A stretch of 64,000 nt of DNA from Alitabrizicola rongguiensis (GCF_021491355.1 NZ_JAKENF010000003.1:310001-374000), one strand, 5' to 3'. Shown: positions 32,398 to 41,605, counted from the stretch's first letter. The notes: generated by a model from the letters alone, not told the origin. Numbers and translations: made by a program.

Positions 32398-33615
32398 ATG
32401 TCCGTACGAATTCAGTACGCCTACCTGAAGCAGCAGACCTACCTGTACCGACGAAACTACCCCCGCGAGCTTCAGCCGATCTTGGGGGCGGCCCTGAAGC
32501 AGTCGCTCCGGACCGGTGACGCGCGGGTCGCCAAGAAGCGAGCGGCCGAGATCAACGCGAAGTTCGAGGAGATCGTCACCAAGGCTCGGGCGGGGCAGGT
32601 GGTGGAAAAGCCCGTCCTGGAGAAGGTTGCCCCGGTGGTCTTCTCGCCCGTGGTGATCGTGGGTCGAAAGACGGTCAGGGAACTGGGACAGACCTACCTG
32701 AACAAGCGATCGGACGAGCTGCGTCCCGGCGGCTTCAAGGTCGTCCGGTTCTCAGTCAACCTGTTCGTGTCGGTCTACGGGGCGAGGACGATCGGGTCGT
32801 TGACCCGGGAGGACGCCCTGGAGTTTACCCGGAAGGTGGCTCGGCTCGGGGTCCATGCGGGCAAGTCCTTCCGGTGCAGGAACTACGGGCTGGACCGGCT
32901 GATCGCCGTCAGCGGGTCGGAGACCATCAGCGCCCGGACCCAGCGGCGGACGGTGGGGCAGGTCTCGCACTTCCTGGACTGGGCCGTCTACGAGGGGCTG
33001 GTGACCGCGAACCCCTTCAAGACGGTCAGGGTGGAGGCCAAGGGCAAGAACCGAAGCTACTCTCCGCTGACCGACGAGGAGGTCCGACGACTGGTTGCCG
33101 CCGACGACCCGGTGATCGGCGACCTCCTGCGGTTCTGTCTGCTGACCGGGATGCGGTCGGGGGAAGCGGCGGGGCTGGTGCGGGACGATCTGGTCTGGAA
33201 AGGGAACCTGGGCTGGTTCGTCTGGGTGCGCCCCAACGCGGTCCGGTCGCTGAAGACCGATGCGGCGGAGCGGTTCATTCCGGTCCACTCGGACCTGACG
33301 CCGATCCTCGCTCGGCTACCGGCGGACGGGAGGCTGTTTCCCCGGCTGACCGTCAACATCGTGACGAAGCGGTTCATCGCCCTGAGGACCAGTCTTGGGA
33401 TCGTCCGTCCAGGGGCCGTCTTCCACTCGACCCGGAAGTGGTTCGTGACCCAGTGCGAGCGGGCAGGGGTTCCGGAGCACTTCACCGCCTCGATCGTCGG
33501 TCACCAGTCGGCGCGGTCGGAGAACCGGATGACCTACGGCATCTACTCCGCCGGGATCAGCGACGAGCAGAAGCGGGAGATCGTCGAGAAGGTCGGCCTG
33601 CCGGTGACGCGATGA
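32398..33615 (+). CDS. Tyrosine recombinase / phage-type integrase
   Basis: From the ATG at 32398 (AGGAGG 5 bp upstream) the protein has 405 residues. The N-terminal arm-binding-type region contains RNYPRELQPILGAALKQSL, a DUF6538-like start. The catalytic domain has Arg in TGMRSGEAAGLV (about 253), the HSTRKW box (about 342), GHQ (about 368) and the probable nucleophile Tyr in NRMTYGIYSAG (about 380). It would integrate and excise the element, plausibly at tRNA-Gln. Its stop overlaps the next start as ATGA. The start codon chosen matches the conserved MSVRI also seen in the truncated copy. Confidence 0.93.
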   Translation: MSVRIQYAYLKQQTYLYRRNYPRELQPILGAALKQSLRTGDARVAKKRAAEINAKFEEIVTKARAGQVVEKPVLEKVAPVVFSPVVIVGRKTVRELGQTYLNKRSDELRPGGFKVVRFSVNLFVSVYGARTIGSLTREDALEFTRKVARLGVHAGKSFRCRNYGLDRLIAVSGSETISARTQRRTVGQVSHFLDWAVYEGLVTANPFKTVRVEAKGKNRSYSPLTDEEVRRLVAADDPVIGDLLRFCLLTGMRSGEAAGLVRDDLVWKGNLGWFVWVRPNAVRSLKTDAAERFIPVHSDLTPILARLPADGRLFPRLTVNIVTKRFIALRTSLGIVRPGAVFHSTRKWFVTQCERAGVPEHFTASIVGHQSARSENRMTYGIYSAGISDEQKREIVEKVGLPVTR

Positions 33616-33791
33616 CGGCGGTTCCGGACATCGACGCCTTCGAGGAGCGAGCGGCTATCCTGGAGTTCGAGGGCGGGCTGACGAGACGAGAGGCCGAGGA
33701 CCGAGCAGCTCAGGCGCAGGGGTTCCGCGATGCTGACCACTATCGCCAAGTGCTGACGGACTACCTGCTGACTGGACGACTGCCTCACTGA
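33612..33791 (+). CDS. 59-residue helical protein coupled to the integrase
   Basis: ATG at 33612 overlaps the integrase stop. The product is charged and helical with FEERAAILEFEGGLTRREAE, a motif that recurs in small proteins next to integrases and replication genes of mobile elements. It might act as a recombination directionality factor or regulator, but no HTH is clear. It ends at 33791. Confidence 0.6.
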   Translation: MTAVPDIDAFEERAAILEFEGGLTRREAEDRAAQAQGFRDADHYRQVLTDYLLTGRLPH

Positions 33792-34149
33792 AATCCTCCT
33801 CGGCGGTGTCCTTCGGGGCATCGCCGGGGTGACTTCCACCTCCTTTTTTCTTCTGCCGGACCGGTCCTGACGATGTTCGGGAAGCGAAGTTGGCCAGCTG
33901 GAAAGCAAGAAAAACGGGTGCCTCGGGTGCCGGTTAGTCCGGTCGTCGGAGGCTCTGCCACAGGTCTGGAGCCGGCCATCCAGCCAATGCCCGGAAATAC
34001 TGAAACTACGGTCCGCATCACTTTGATATAAAACACTTAAACGGGAAAAATGCGCCACCAGGGTACGCTAAAGGAGAAAGAACCGGAAACTCGCGCAATC
34101 GCGCAAGGTTCGATCCCCTGATTTTTCATTATTTTATAGAGTATTATAC
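33792..34149. other. 358-bp region between integrase operon and helicase, possible control/origin region
   Basis: No protein gene is supported. The last 120 bp become AT-rich, ending in a poly-AT stretch (34120-34149) just before the helicase start, and contain a tRNA-like fold at 34045-34127. In replicating integrative elements the origin usually lies beside the primase/helicase gene, so this is a plausible origin. Confidence 0.35.
34045..34127 (+). other. tRNA-like fold (degenerate), upstream of helicase gene
   Basis: A 7-bp acceptor-like stem (GAAAAAT 34045-34051 with ATTTTTC 34121-34127) encloses a T-arm-like hairpin, CAAGG-TTCGATC-CCCTG at 34104-34120. That T-arm directly abuts the 3' acceptor strand and is directly preceded by a 4-bp variable-arm-like hairpin (CGCG-CAAT-CGCG). 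GCG...GGTA...CGC resembles a D-arm. I find no acceptable anticodon stem, so this is not called a tRNA gene. Total length 83 nt fits a class II tRNA. Confidence 0.25.
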
Positions 34150-35553
34150 ATGAACATCGTACCTATTCGCGGCCAGGATGAGGCCGCATTCGAAGCCAAC
34201 CGTCGCACCCTGACCGTCGCGCTCTGTAGCTGGTTCGTCCGGAGAGACGGCAAGTACTACGCGATCGATAATCTGTCCTCGGCGATCTCGATGCCAGACC
34301 TGAAGATCGTCACGGTCCAGCGGTTTCGGTCAGAGTTCCCCGAGGTGCCGCTGACGTCCGAACTGCTGAAGGCCGTGTTCAAGCGGGCGCTGGAGCAGAC
34401 CCATACCGATCCGGAAGAAACCGTCGCCGTCTGGAGCGGTCGCCGCGTCTGCCTGCCCGGAAACCCGAAGCGGATCGTCCTCGAACGTGGCTTGGCGTCG
34501 ATCAACACCTGGAGCCTGCCCGCCTACCGCCGGATCACCACCGCCGAGGCCGACTATGGTGTGTTCGGTCAGTTCTTCGACTGGGTGTTTCCTCGGGCGG
34601 CCGAGCGAGACATGGTGCTGAACTGGCTGGCCTGGTGCCTCCAGAACGAGGCAGATAAGCCGACCTGGGCACCGTTCCTGTACTCGAAGACCAAGGGGTC
34701 CGGGAAGTCGACGTTCGCCCAGATCGTCGCCGCTCTCTTCGGAGCCGAGAACTCGGTGACGCAGAACAACATCGAACAGCTCGTCAGCCGTTTCAACATG
34801 ACCGCGCTCCAGAGCAAGCTGGTGATCTCGGAGGAACTGAAGCTGCGGCAGGATTCGAGCCAGAGCAACGCGCTGAAGACCTACATTACCGAGAAGACGA
34901 CCCTCGCTGAGCTGAAGGGAAAAGAAGCGGAACGGGTGACGCAATACTGCTGTTTCCTGCTGACCACGAACCACCTGCCACTCTGGATCGAGGCCGAGGA
35001 CCGGCGCTACTACGTCGTGGAGATTGACCATGACGGACATGCTGCTGGACCCCGGAGCAAGGACTTCACTGGACTGGTGGAGGTGGTTCTGGCTGCTCTG
35101 GGTTCTCCCGATCGTCTGGCCTACCTGTACCGCGCGCTGATGACCCGCGAACTGCCCGAAGGCTTCAGTGCCAAGACGCTGAACGTCGAGCGGGACGCGA
35201 CGGACGTCATGAAGCGCATTCACCAGTCGGCCGCTCAGGTCACCACGGAGCAGCTTCGGGAGCATCTGGCCAAGAAAGGCGTGTTCGCCGTTTCGGAGAC
35301 GAGCTTGGCAGAGGTGGCGCAGATCCAGCTTCGAGCCAACGCCAACCAGCTTCGTCACGTTATGGCAGAGCTGGGCTGGAGCCGGCTTGACGTGAAGTGG
35401 GGCGGTGTGGACTACACCCGGAAACTCTGGGTGCATCCAGACTACGCCGTCCACCGCGGCAACATCACCGGCCCAGACGGCAAGTCGGTCGCACTCGAAG
35501 CGCACCTGGAGCTGGCAGACGGCCCAGCGTTAAACCTCGGGTTCGATGTCTGA
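34150..35553 (+). CDS. D5/DUF5906-type replicative helicase (SF3-like) of a phage or satellite
   Basis: This 467-residue protein has Walker A YSKTKGSGKSTFAQIV near residues 178-193 and the following LVISEELKLRQDSSQSNALK. TTNHLPLWIEAEDRRYYVVE is the sensor and arginine-finger region typical of virus D5-type helicases. An archaeo-eukaryotic primase domain is not evident in the short N-terminus, so it is helicase only or has a reduced primase. It would unwind the element's origin. It overlaps the HNH gene by 8 bp. Confidence 0.85.
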   Translation: MNIVPIRGQDEAAFEANRRTLTVALCSWFVRRDGKYYAIDNLSSAISMPDLKIVTVQRFRSEFPEVPLTSELLKAVFKRALEQTHTDPEETVAVWSGRRVCLPGNPKRIVLERGLASINTWSLPAYRRITTAEADYGVFGQFFDWVFPRAAERDMVLNWLAWCLQNEADKPTWAPFLYSKTKGSGKSTFAQIVAALFGAENSVTQNNIEQLVSRFNMTALQSKLVISEELKLRQDSSQSNALKTYITEKTTLAELKGKEAERVTQYCCFLLTTNHLPLWIEAEDRRYYVVEIDHDGHAAGPRSKDFTGLVEVVLAALGSPDRLAYLYRALMTRELPEGFSAKTLNVERDATDVMKRIHQSAAQVTTEQLREHLAKKGVFAVSETSLAEVAQIQLRANANQLRHVMAELGWSRLDVKWGGVDYTRKLWVHPDYAVHRGNITGPDGKSVALEAHLELADGPALNLGFDV

Positions 35554-35914
35554 TTTCATCCTGACTGACGAAGGCGAGGACTGGCTCGCCGAGATACTCT
35601 CTGAACACATCGAGGAGGCCCGGAAACGGGCCAACTCACTCCTGGAAGCTGGAACCCGGCTGGAGACGGGCTGCATCGTGACGTCCACGACGGCCCGGAA
35701 GAAGGTCCGGTTCCAAGGCAGGCAGGTGGCGGCCTACCGTTTCATCTTCTGCGTGGTGAACGAGACGGCGATCGGGTTTGACACGGTCGTTCGCCATCGG
35801 TGCCATAACGCGCTCTGCATCAACCCCGAGCATCTGGAAGCGGGGTCGCGAGCCGATAACAAGCATGATGACTGGGTAGCGGCTGCTTACGGGGTTGATT
35901 TCAGTCTGCTCTAA
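35546..35914 (+). CDS. HNH endonuclease (HNH_3-type)
   Basis: This 122-residue protein carries the C-terminal HNH motif VRHRCHNALCINPEHLEAGS followed by ADNKHDDW. The paired CxxxxC and His residues form the metal site of homing-type and phage-associated HNH nucleases. It overlaps the helicase gene. It may be a homing endonuclease or serve packaging or replication of the element. The next region to the right holds no further phage genes. Confidence 0.87.
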   Translation: MSDFILTDEGEDWLAEILSEHIEEARKRANSLLEAGTRLETGCIVTSTTARKKVRFQGRQVAAYRFIFCVVNETAIGFDTVVRHRCHNALCINPEHLEAGSRADNKHDDWVAAAYGVDFSLL

Positions 35915-36064
35915 GCCGTGGCAGAGCTGGCGGCGAATGGGTTCTGGTGCTCCCGAAGCTCCCGTTCGCCACTGGCGGTCTCACCATCAATGACGAACGG
36001 GCTGGCATTTCATCGCCGCCGGGGTTGATCTGACCGGACCCTTCGCTTTCGGGAAGGCAAACGC

Positions 36065-37720
36065 TCAATTGGCTTTGGAACAAACCGGCGAAACGCTTGG
36101 CAGCACGACGTTGTTTTCCTTGACGTAGACGTCCCAGTGCGACGCGAGGCGGTCGCGGATATCCGGCCGGTCGTCAGCGAGATCGGTTGTCTCGCCGGGG
36201 TCGGAGGCAAGATCGTAAAGCTGCCATTCGCCGGTTCCGGCCGGCGGGCACATCCAGAGCAGTTTCCAGTTGCCCTCGCGGATGGCGCGATTGCCGAAAA
36301 GCTCCCAGCCTTGCCAGTCGGTCGGGGCATGAACGGCTTCCGCCCGGCCCGCCAGCACGGGAGCGAGCGACTTGCCCTGCAGAGGCGCCACCGGATGCCC
36401 GGCGAAGGTATCGGGGTGGGGAACGCCCGCCGCATCGAGGATGGTCGCCGGTAAATCGAGCACATGCGCAAACGCGGCGGACAGGCGCCCTCCCTCGGTC
36501 ACTCCGCGACCGGCGATGACCAGCGGCGTGCGTATCCCGCCCTCTGACGGGTAGCCCTTGAACATGCGCAGCGGCCCGGCGCCGACCTGCGCCCAGGCCG
36601 GGCCATACTGGATGAAGGTGCCCTTGCCGCCCCAGTCCTCGAACCGGCTACTGTCCCAGGGCGCACCGATCGGCATCAAAGTGCCTTCCGGCCCGTTGTC
36701 GGACAGGAAGATGACGAGCGTGTCGTCATCGAGACCTGTCGTCTTCAGGTAGCCGATCAGCTTGCCGATATTGGCGTCCATATGCTCGACCATGCCCGCA
36801 AAAAGCTCCATCCTTCGGGCCGACTCCTTCTGCTCCTGGGGGTCAAGATCCGCCCAGGCCGGAATCGACGGCAATCGGGGAAAGGTCGTCACCTCCGGAG
36901 GGATCAGGCCAAGATCCTTCATCCGGGCGATGCGGCTTTCGCGGATCGCGTCGTATCCGGCGGCGTAGCGGCCCCGGTAGCGGTCGCGCCATTCGGGCGG
37001 CAGCTGGAACGGGTCGTGCGGGGCCTGCAACGCCAGATAGGCGAAGAAGGGCCGCCCGTCGCCGCGGTTCTCCTCGATATTGGCGATAATGGCGGCTGTG
37101 TAGTCTTCGGACGAATGAAAGCCGGGGCGCAGCGCGGCGAGCTGACTGCCGTTGTAGGTGTAAAGCTGGTGGTTGCCGGTCGCGCCCCACATGTCGTCAA
37201 AATGGCTGCCGCCGCCCGGGATAAGCGTCAGGTCACGTTCAAATCCACGGGCCGCGGGCCAGCGGTCAGGCTCTTCCCCCATATGCCATTTGCCGGCCAT
37301 GTAGGTGTGATAGCCCGCCTCGCGCAGCAGTGCCGGAATGGGGGCCACGGAATCGTTCAGATAGCCTTCGTAGCCGGGCAGCCCTTTCTGGTTGGGGGCC
37401 ATGAATTCCGCCATGTTGCCCAGGCCGGCCAGATGGTTGTCGGCCCCGCTCAGCAACATGGAGCGCGTCGGCGAGCAGGTCGCACTGACGTTGAAATCGG
37501 TGAAACGGACACCGACCGCGGCGAGCGCATCGATGTTGGGCGTCTGGATCTCGCTTCCGAAGCTGCCGATGTCCGCGTAGCCCGCGTCATCTGCGACGAT
37601 CAGCAGGATGTTGGGGCGCACCACCTCTTCATCAGCCCGCGTTGCGCAAGGGCTGATCGACAGCAGCAGTACGGCCAACAAGTGGCCCCAGGACCAGTTT
37701 GCAGGCAGCGTCATCCGCAT
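36065..37720 (-). CDS. Secreted arylsulfatase
   Basis: This 551-residue protein has a signal peptide (about residues 1-29). The formylglycine motif CSPTRSMLLSG (Cys82) and the metal-binding VADDAGYADIGSFG (Asp44-45) are the hallmarks of type I sulfatases, and LSDNGPEGT provides the second metal site. Length agrees with Pseudomonas AtsA (536). Maturation needs an anaerobic or FGE sulfatase-maturing enzyme, not found here. It hydrolyses a sulfate ester in the periplasm. Together with the outer-membrane protein beside it, it may be sulfate- or polysaccharide-scavenging island cargo. Confidence 0.93.
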   Translation of the reverse strand: MRMTLPANWSWGHLLAVLLLSISPCATRADEEVVRPNILLIVADDAGYADIGSFGSEIQTPNIDALAAVGVRFTDFNVSATCSPTRSMLLSGADNHLAGLGNMAEFMAPNQKGLPGYEGYLNDSVAPIPALLREAGYHTYMAGKWHMGEEPDRWPAARGFERDLTLIPGGGSHFDDMWGATGNHQLYTYNGSQLAALRPGFHSSEDYTAAIIANIEENRGDGRPFFAYLALQAPHDPFQLPPEWRDRYRGRYAAGYDAIRESRIARMKDLGLIPPEVTTFPRLPSIPAWADLDPQEQKESARRMELFAGMVEHMDANIGKLIGYLKTTGLDDDTLVIFLSDNGPEGTLMPIGAPWDSSRFEDWGGKGTFIQYGPAWAQVGAGPLRMFKGYPSEGGIRTPLVIAGRGVTEGGRLSAAFAHVLDLPATILDAAGVPHPDTFAGHPVAPLQGKSLAPVLAGRAEAVHAPTDWQGWELFGNRAIREGNWKLLWMCPPAGTGEWQLYDLASDPGETTDLADDRPDIRDRLASHWDVYVKENNVVLPSVSPVCSKAN

Positions 37721-37821
37721 GAGATGCTCCTTTCCAGCGATGACCGACGCGCATTGGCGTTCAGGAACAGGATGTGTCGCCCGAGTGAGGCGTCACATCC
37801 TGCGCGTGCAGGACCGACGGC

Positions 37822-38556
37822 TCAGAAGCTGTAGGTCACGCCAAGGATCGGGCCGGAAAAGTCGAAGGACGACTGGCCATAGTCCGTGTCCCACTCTGCC
37901 TCGATATAGCGGTAGCCGCCCTGCATCAGCCAGTGCTCGTTGATCCGGTAGCCGACTGTCGCGAGGGCTTGCCAGGTCTGGGTGTCCCCGGTGCCGCCCG
38001 CGTCGAACATCAGGGTTCCGAACCATTGATCGCTGAAGGCGAAGCGAATACGCGCGGCCACGACCGGATCGACCCAGTCCTTTGACTGCTCGAGGACAGT
38101 CGTCGGCGCGCTTGCCCCGACAAAGGTCGTGTCGATCGAGGTCCAGAACGACCGGAAGCCCCCGCCAAGATCGACGGCAATCTTGTCATCCTGGTGCACA
38201 CGGTACGTGAGGTAACCGCTGAGCAGCGTGACCTTGGTTCCGACGGCAACCTCGGAATAGGCGATTCCAGCGGGTGACGGACCGTCCGCTGTCAGATTGA
38301 AGTAGTTCAGGTCACCGATGATACCCCAAGGTCCGTTCCGCGCCTCGACCGTTCCCATGAACGCAAAGTCGAGATCCTGAAGCGCATCGCTGAAGCTGAG
38401 TTCGGCGTCGACCTGACCATGAGGGGTATCGGCGGTCACGCCGGTGTCGGTCAGCCACAGGTTCATCGAGATGTCGTAGGTCCAGGCATTCTCCTGGGCC
38501 ACCGCCGGACCTGCGAACAGAATTGCAAGCGCAACACCTGAAAACACCTTTTTCAT
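37822..38556 (-). CDS. Outer-membrane beta-barrel protein, hypothetical
   Basis: From the ATG at 38556 the protein has 244 residues, with a signal peptide cut after AVAQ (about residue 20). The mature part is made of alternating short beta strands ending in GPILGVTYSF, the aromatic terminal strand recognised by the BAM complex. Predicted size suits an 8- to 12-stranded barrel. The N-terminal ENAWTYDISMNLWLTD resembles proteins annotated as hypothetical outer-membrane or lipid-A-modifying porins. It is about 100 bp upstream of the sulfatase gene on the same strand and may be co-transcribed. Confidence 0.75.
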   Translation of the reverse strand: MKKVFSGVALAILFAGPAVAQENAWTYDISMNLWLTDTGVTADTPHGQVDAELSFSDALQDLDFAFMGTVEARNGPWGIIGDLNYFNLTADGPSPAGIAYSEVAVGTKVTLLSGYLTYRVHQDDKIAVDLGGGFRSFWTSIDTTFVGASAPTTVLEQSKDWVDPVVAARIRFAFSDQWFGTLMFDAGGTGDTQTWQALATVGYRINEHWLMQGGYRYIEAEWDTDYGQSSFDFSGPILGVTYSF

Positions 38557-38907
38557 CGTCTGTCTCTCCCCTGGACCTGAATGTCCTGACGTGTCGTATG
38601 CCACCGACTTCAGGGTGGCTCATATGAATATCGAATAATCATCGATCTGAATTCCAGCATTGATTCAAGTCAATTCGACGGAGCCACGTCATCCGTCTAA
38701 TCAGAGTACCGCTACATACCCGCCACTGCCTGATTGAGCAGGCTTGCTGGCAGGCTGCTACGGTCTTCTCGTGGTGAATTGGGCTTCCTCTGCGTCCCGC
38801 GTTCCCCCCCGACCTGGGGCACAACCTGGGGCGATCTGCCCGTGATCCAGGACCACAGGGTCCAGCCAACCCCTTGGTCTGGATGATTTCCATGTCTCGA
38901 AAGGAAA
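38557..38907. other. 351-bp region between outer-membrane protein gene and tRNA-Gln
   Basis: This region should contain the promoter of the outer-membrane protein gene. No other gene is supported. The right 40 bp (38868-38907) resemble the DNA next to the distal attachment repeat at 30560-30599. Confidence 0.4.
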
Positions 38908-38909
38908 GT

Positions 38910-38984
<75 letters not shown>

Positions 38985-39085
38985 ACTGCGCGGGTGTTTA
39001 GCGAAGGGGCTGGGGGGCTGCAAGGGGCTTGTCGCACTTTTTTCCGGCGGTTGCGGTAGGCGCCGTGCGGGGCTAGGAGGGCGGG

Positions 39086-40264
39086 ATGGAACATGTCGAT
39101 GTGGTCATCCTGGGCGCCGGCGCCGCCGGCATGTTCTGCGCCATAGAGGCCGGGCGGCGGGGCCGCCGCGTGCTGGTCATCGACCATGCGAAGGCCGCGG
39201 GAGAGAAGATCCGCATCTCGGGCGGCGGGCGCTGCAACTTCACCAATCTCGGGATCGCCGCCGACCGCTTCCTGTCGCGCAATCCGCGCTTCGCGCTGTC
39301 GGCGCTGAAGCGGTACACGCAATGGGACTTCATTGCCCGCCTCGATGCCGAGGGGATCGCCTGGCACGAAAAGACGCTTGGCCAGCTGTTCTGCGACGGT
39401 TCCGCCACGCAAGTCGTGCAGATGCTCCTGCGCGACATGGAACGGGCAGGCGTGCAGCTTTGGCTCGGATGTGCCCCCGGCGAGGTCAAGGCGGTGCCTG
39501 GCGGGTTTTCCGTGGCGACGGATCGCGGGCCGGTGGTCGCGGAAAAGGTCGTGGTCGCCACTGGGGGCAAGTCCATCCCGAAGATGGGGGCCAGCGCCTT
39601 TGGCTATCACCTGGCCGAACGCTTCGGCCTTTCCGTCACAGAGACGCGGCCGGCGCTGGTGCCCCTGACCTTTGCCGAACAGGAACTGGCAAAGCTTGCC
39701 CCGCTTGCGGGCGTGGCGGTCCAGGGGCGGGTGACCGCGGGGCGCAAAAGCTTCGACGAGGCGGTGCTCTTCACCCATCGCGGCCTGTCCGGCCCGGCGA
39801 TCCTGCAGATCTCCTCCTACTGGCGCGAAGGGGAGCCGATCCGCCTAGACCTCGCGCCGGGTCACGACATGGTGGCGAACCTGCGCGCGGCCCGTGGCGC
39901 GGAGCCGAAGGTGGCTGCCCGCACGGTTCTGGCCCGGTACCTGCCCGAAAAGCTCGCGCGCCATATCGAGGCAGGGGCAGGGATTGCCCAGCCTGTCGGC
40001 GCGCTGTCGAATGCGGCGATCGAAGGGCTTGCGGCAGGCGTCCGTGCCTGGGACCTCAAGCCTGTGGGAACAGAAGGGTATAGGACCGCCGAGGTGACGC
40101 TTGGCGGGGTCGATACCGACGGGCTCGATGCGCGAACGCTCGAGGCGAAATCGGTCCCTGGGCTCCATTTCATCGGCGAGGTTGTAGATGTGACCGGGTG
40201 GCTCGGCGGCTACAATTTCCAATGGGCCTGGTCGAGCGGCTGGGCCGCGGGGCAGGCTGTCTGA
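39086..40264 (+). CDS. NAD(P)/FAD-dependent oxidoreductase, BaiN/RdsA (YhiN) family
   Basis: This 392-residue flavoprotein has the N-terminal dinucleotide motif LGAGAAGMFCAIEAG, the family block GEKIRISGGGRCNFTN and a C-terminal EVVDVTGWLGGYNFQWAWSS. These are diagnostic of the HI0933/YhiN group, which includes 3-dehydro-bile acid reductase BaiN. The physiological substrate in proteobacteria is unknown. It is a housekeeping-type gene immediately to the right of the tRNA and probably marks the resumption of core chromosome. Confidence 0.9.
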   Translation: MEHVDVVILGAGAAGMFCAIEAGRRGRRVLVIDHAKAAGEKIRISGGGRCNFTNLGIAADRFLSRNPRFALSALKRYTQWDFIARLDAEGIAWHEKTLGQLFCDGSATQVVQMLLRDMERAGVQLWLGCAPGEVKAVPGGFSVATDRGPVVAEKVVVATGGKSIPKMGASAFGYHLAERFGLSVTETRPALVPLTFAEQELAKLAPLAGVAVQGRVTAGRKSFDEAVLFTHRGLSGPAILQISSYWREGEPIRLDLAPGHDMVANLRAARGAEPKVAARTVLARYLPEKLARHIEAGAGIAQPVGALSNAAIEGLAAGVRAWDLKPVGTEGYRTAEVTLGGVDTDGLDARTLEAKSVPGLHFIGEVVDVTGWLGGYNFQWAWSSGWAAGQAV

Positions 40265-40363
40265 CGAAACCTCGCGGTGGCTCACGAAAAGCTGCAGTGG
40301 CATCGCCCGCGATTTCCTGTCTATGACTAGCGCAGACCATCCGCATCGTAAGGGCCGCCCGCG

Positions 40364-41605
40364 TTGTATCAGTCGTTCTTTCCGCGTCCGAAGCTGTTCC
40401 TGCTGACCTCGCTCCTTTGGCTCGCCGTCGCGGTGACGCTTTGGTACACCGTGGGCGAAAGTCTTGGCGCGGCGCTTGGTTTCCCGCCAGAGGACCCGAA
40501 CGCTCCGCCGATCCTGGGTCTCGGGCACTTCGTGACCCCGCAATTCCTTTGGTTCTATCTGTTCTGCGGCGTGCTCTTTGCCGCCTTTGCGGCCGCGTGG
40601 ATGATCTTCTCGCCGCATCCCTATCAATGGTGGTCGGTCGTCGGATCGGCGGCGATCATCTTTTCCACCTACTTCTCGGTGCAGGTCTCGGTCGCAATCA
40701 ACAACTGGCGCGGCCCGTTCTTCGATGACGTGCAGAATGCGCTTTCCGGCTCGGGCGAGGTGACCGCGGCACAGCTCTACAGTCTGATCCTGATCTTCGC
40801 CAAGATTGCCTTCCTGTGGATTGCGGTCTTCGTCGCGACCCGCTTCTTCGTCAGCCACTATGTGTTCCGCTGGCGGCAGGCGATGAACGACTATTACATG
40901 AGCCGCTGGCCGGAGGTGCGCCAGATCGAGGGTGCCTCGCAGCGGATCCAGGAAGACACGATGCGTTTCGCGTCGATCATGGAGGATTTGGGCGTCTCGA
41001 TCGTGGATTCGGTGATGACGCTGTTCGCCTTCCTGCCGGTGCTGGCGGCGCTCTCTGTGCATGTCACCGAACTGCCCCTTCTCGGCAGCATCCCGCATCC
41101 GCTGCTTTACGCGTCGATCTTCTGGTCGGTCTTCGGCACGGCGTTGCTGGCCATCGCGGGGATCAAGTTGCCTGGCCTTAACTTCCGCAACCAGCGGGTC
41201 GAGGCGGCTTACCGGAAGGAACTCGTCTATGGCGAGGATGACCATATGCGCGCCGGGCCGATGACGACGAAGGATCTCTTCCGCCAGGTGCGGACCAACT
41301 ACTTCCGTCTCTATTTCCACTACGCCTATTTCAACGTGTTCCGCGGGATGTACATCCAGGCGGACAACATCTTTGCCTACCTGATCCTCGTGCCGACGAT
41401 TGCGGCGGGGACGATCACCTTCGGGATCCTTCAGCAGATCCTGACGGCGTTCGGGCAGGTGTCGGGATCGTTCCAGTACCTGGTCAACTCCTGGACGACG
41501 ATCATCGAGCTCCTGTCTATCCGCAAGCGTCTGGTGGCCTTCGAGAATGCCTTCGAGGGCAAGTCGCAGTCGAGCATCGAATTCGAGGATCCGCTGACGC
41601 CCTGA
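40364..41605 (+). CDS. bacA: SbmA/BacA-family inner-membrane peptide transporter
   Basis: This 413-residue protein starts at a TTG (40364) preceded by AAGGG and has about seven to eight membrane segments. LNFRNQRVEAAYRKELVYGEDD and FNVFRGMYIQADNIFAYLIL match SbmA/BacA, the proton-driven importers of antimicrobial peptides needed by rhizobia and Brucella for host persistence and very-long-chain lipid A. It converges on kdsA with a gap of only 6 bp. Lack of a nucleotide-binding domain distinguishes it from ABC members of the same fold. Confidence 0.9.
   Translation: MYQSFFPRPKLFLLTSLLWLAVAVTLWYTVGESLGAALGFPPEDPNAPPILGLGHFVTPQFLWFYLFCGVLFAAFAAAWMIFSPHPYQWWSVVGSAAIIFSTYFSVQVSVAINNWRGPFFDDVQNALSGSGEVTAAQLYSLILIFAKIAFLWIAVFVATRFFVSHYVFRWRQAMNDYYMSRWPEVRQIEGASQRIQEDTMRFASIMEDLGVSIVDSVMTLFAFLPVLAALSVHVTELPLLGSIPHPLLYASIFWSVFGTALLAIAGIKLPGLNFRNQRVEAAYRKELVYGEDDHMRAGPMTTKDLFRQVRTNYFRLYFHYAYFNVFRGMYIQADNIFAYLILVPTIAAGTITFGILQQILTAFGQVSGSFQYLVNSWTTIIELLSIRKRLVAFENAFEGKSQSSIEFEDPLTP

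Larger units (their letters stand above)
31928..32421 (+). repeat. Integrase-leader repeat, copy B (intact)
   Basis: This is the uninterrupted copy of the leader whose halves lie at 23661-23790 and 27539-27921. It comprises the dyad, two overlapping small genes, a hairpin and the start of the integrase gene. Because it is uninterrupted, it shows what copy A looked like before it was split. Confidence 0.88.

Noticed and set aside
34330-35505. 391-residue minus-strand reading opposite the D5-type helicase
   Set aside because: It has no recognisable domain and mirrors the helicase codon pattern.
39845-41320. 491-residue minus-strand reading opposite the BaiN-like and BacA genes
   Set aside because: It spans two real genes and is low in hydrophobic residues and rich in Arg/Gly; it is a shadow frame.
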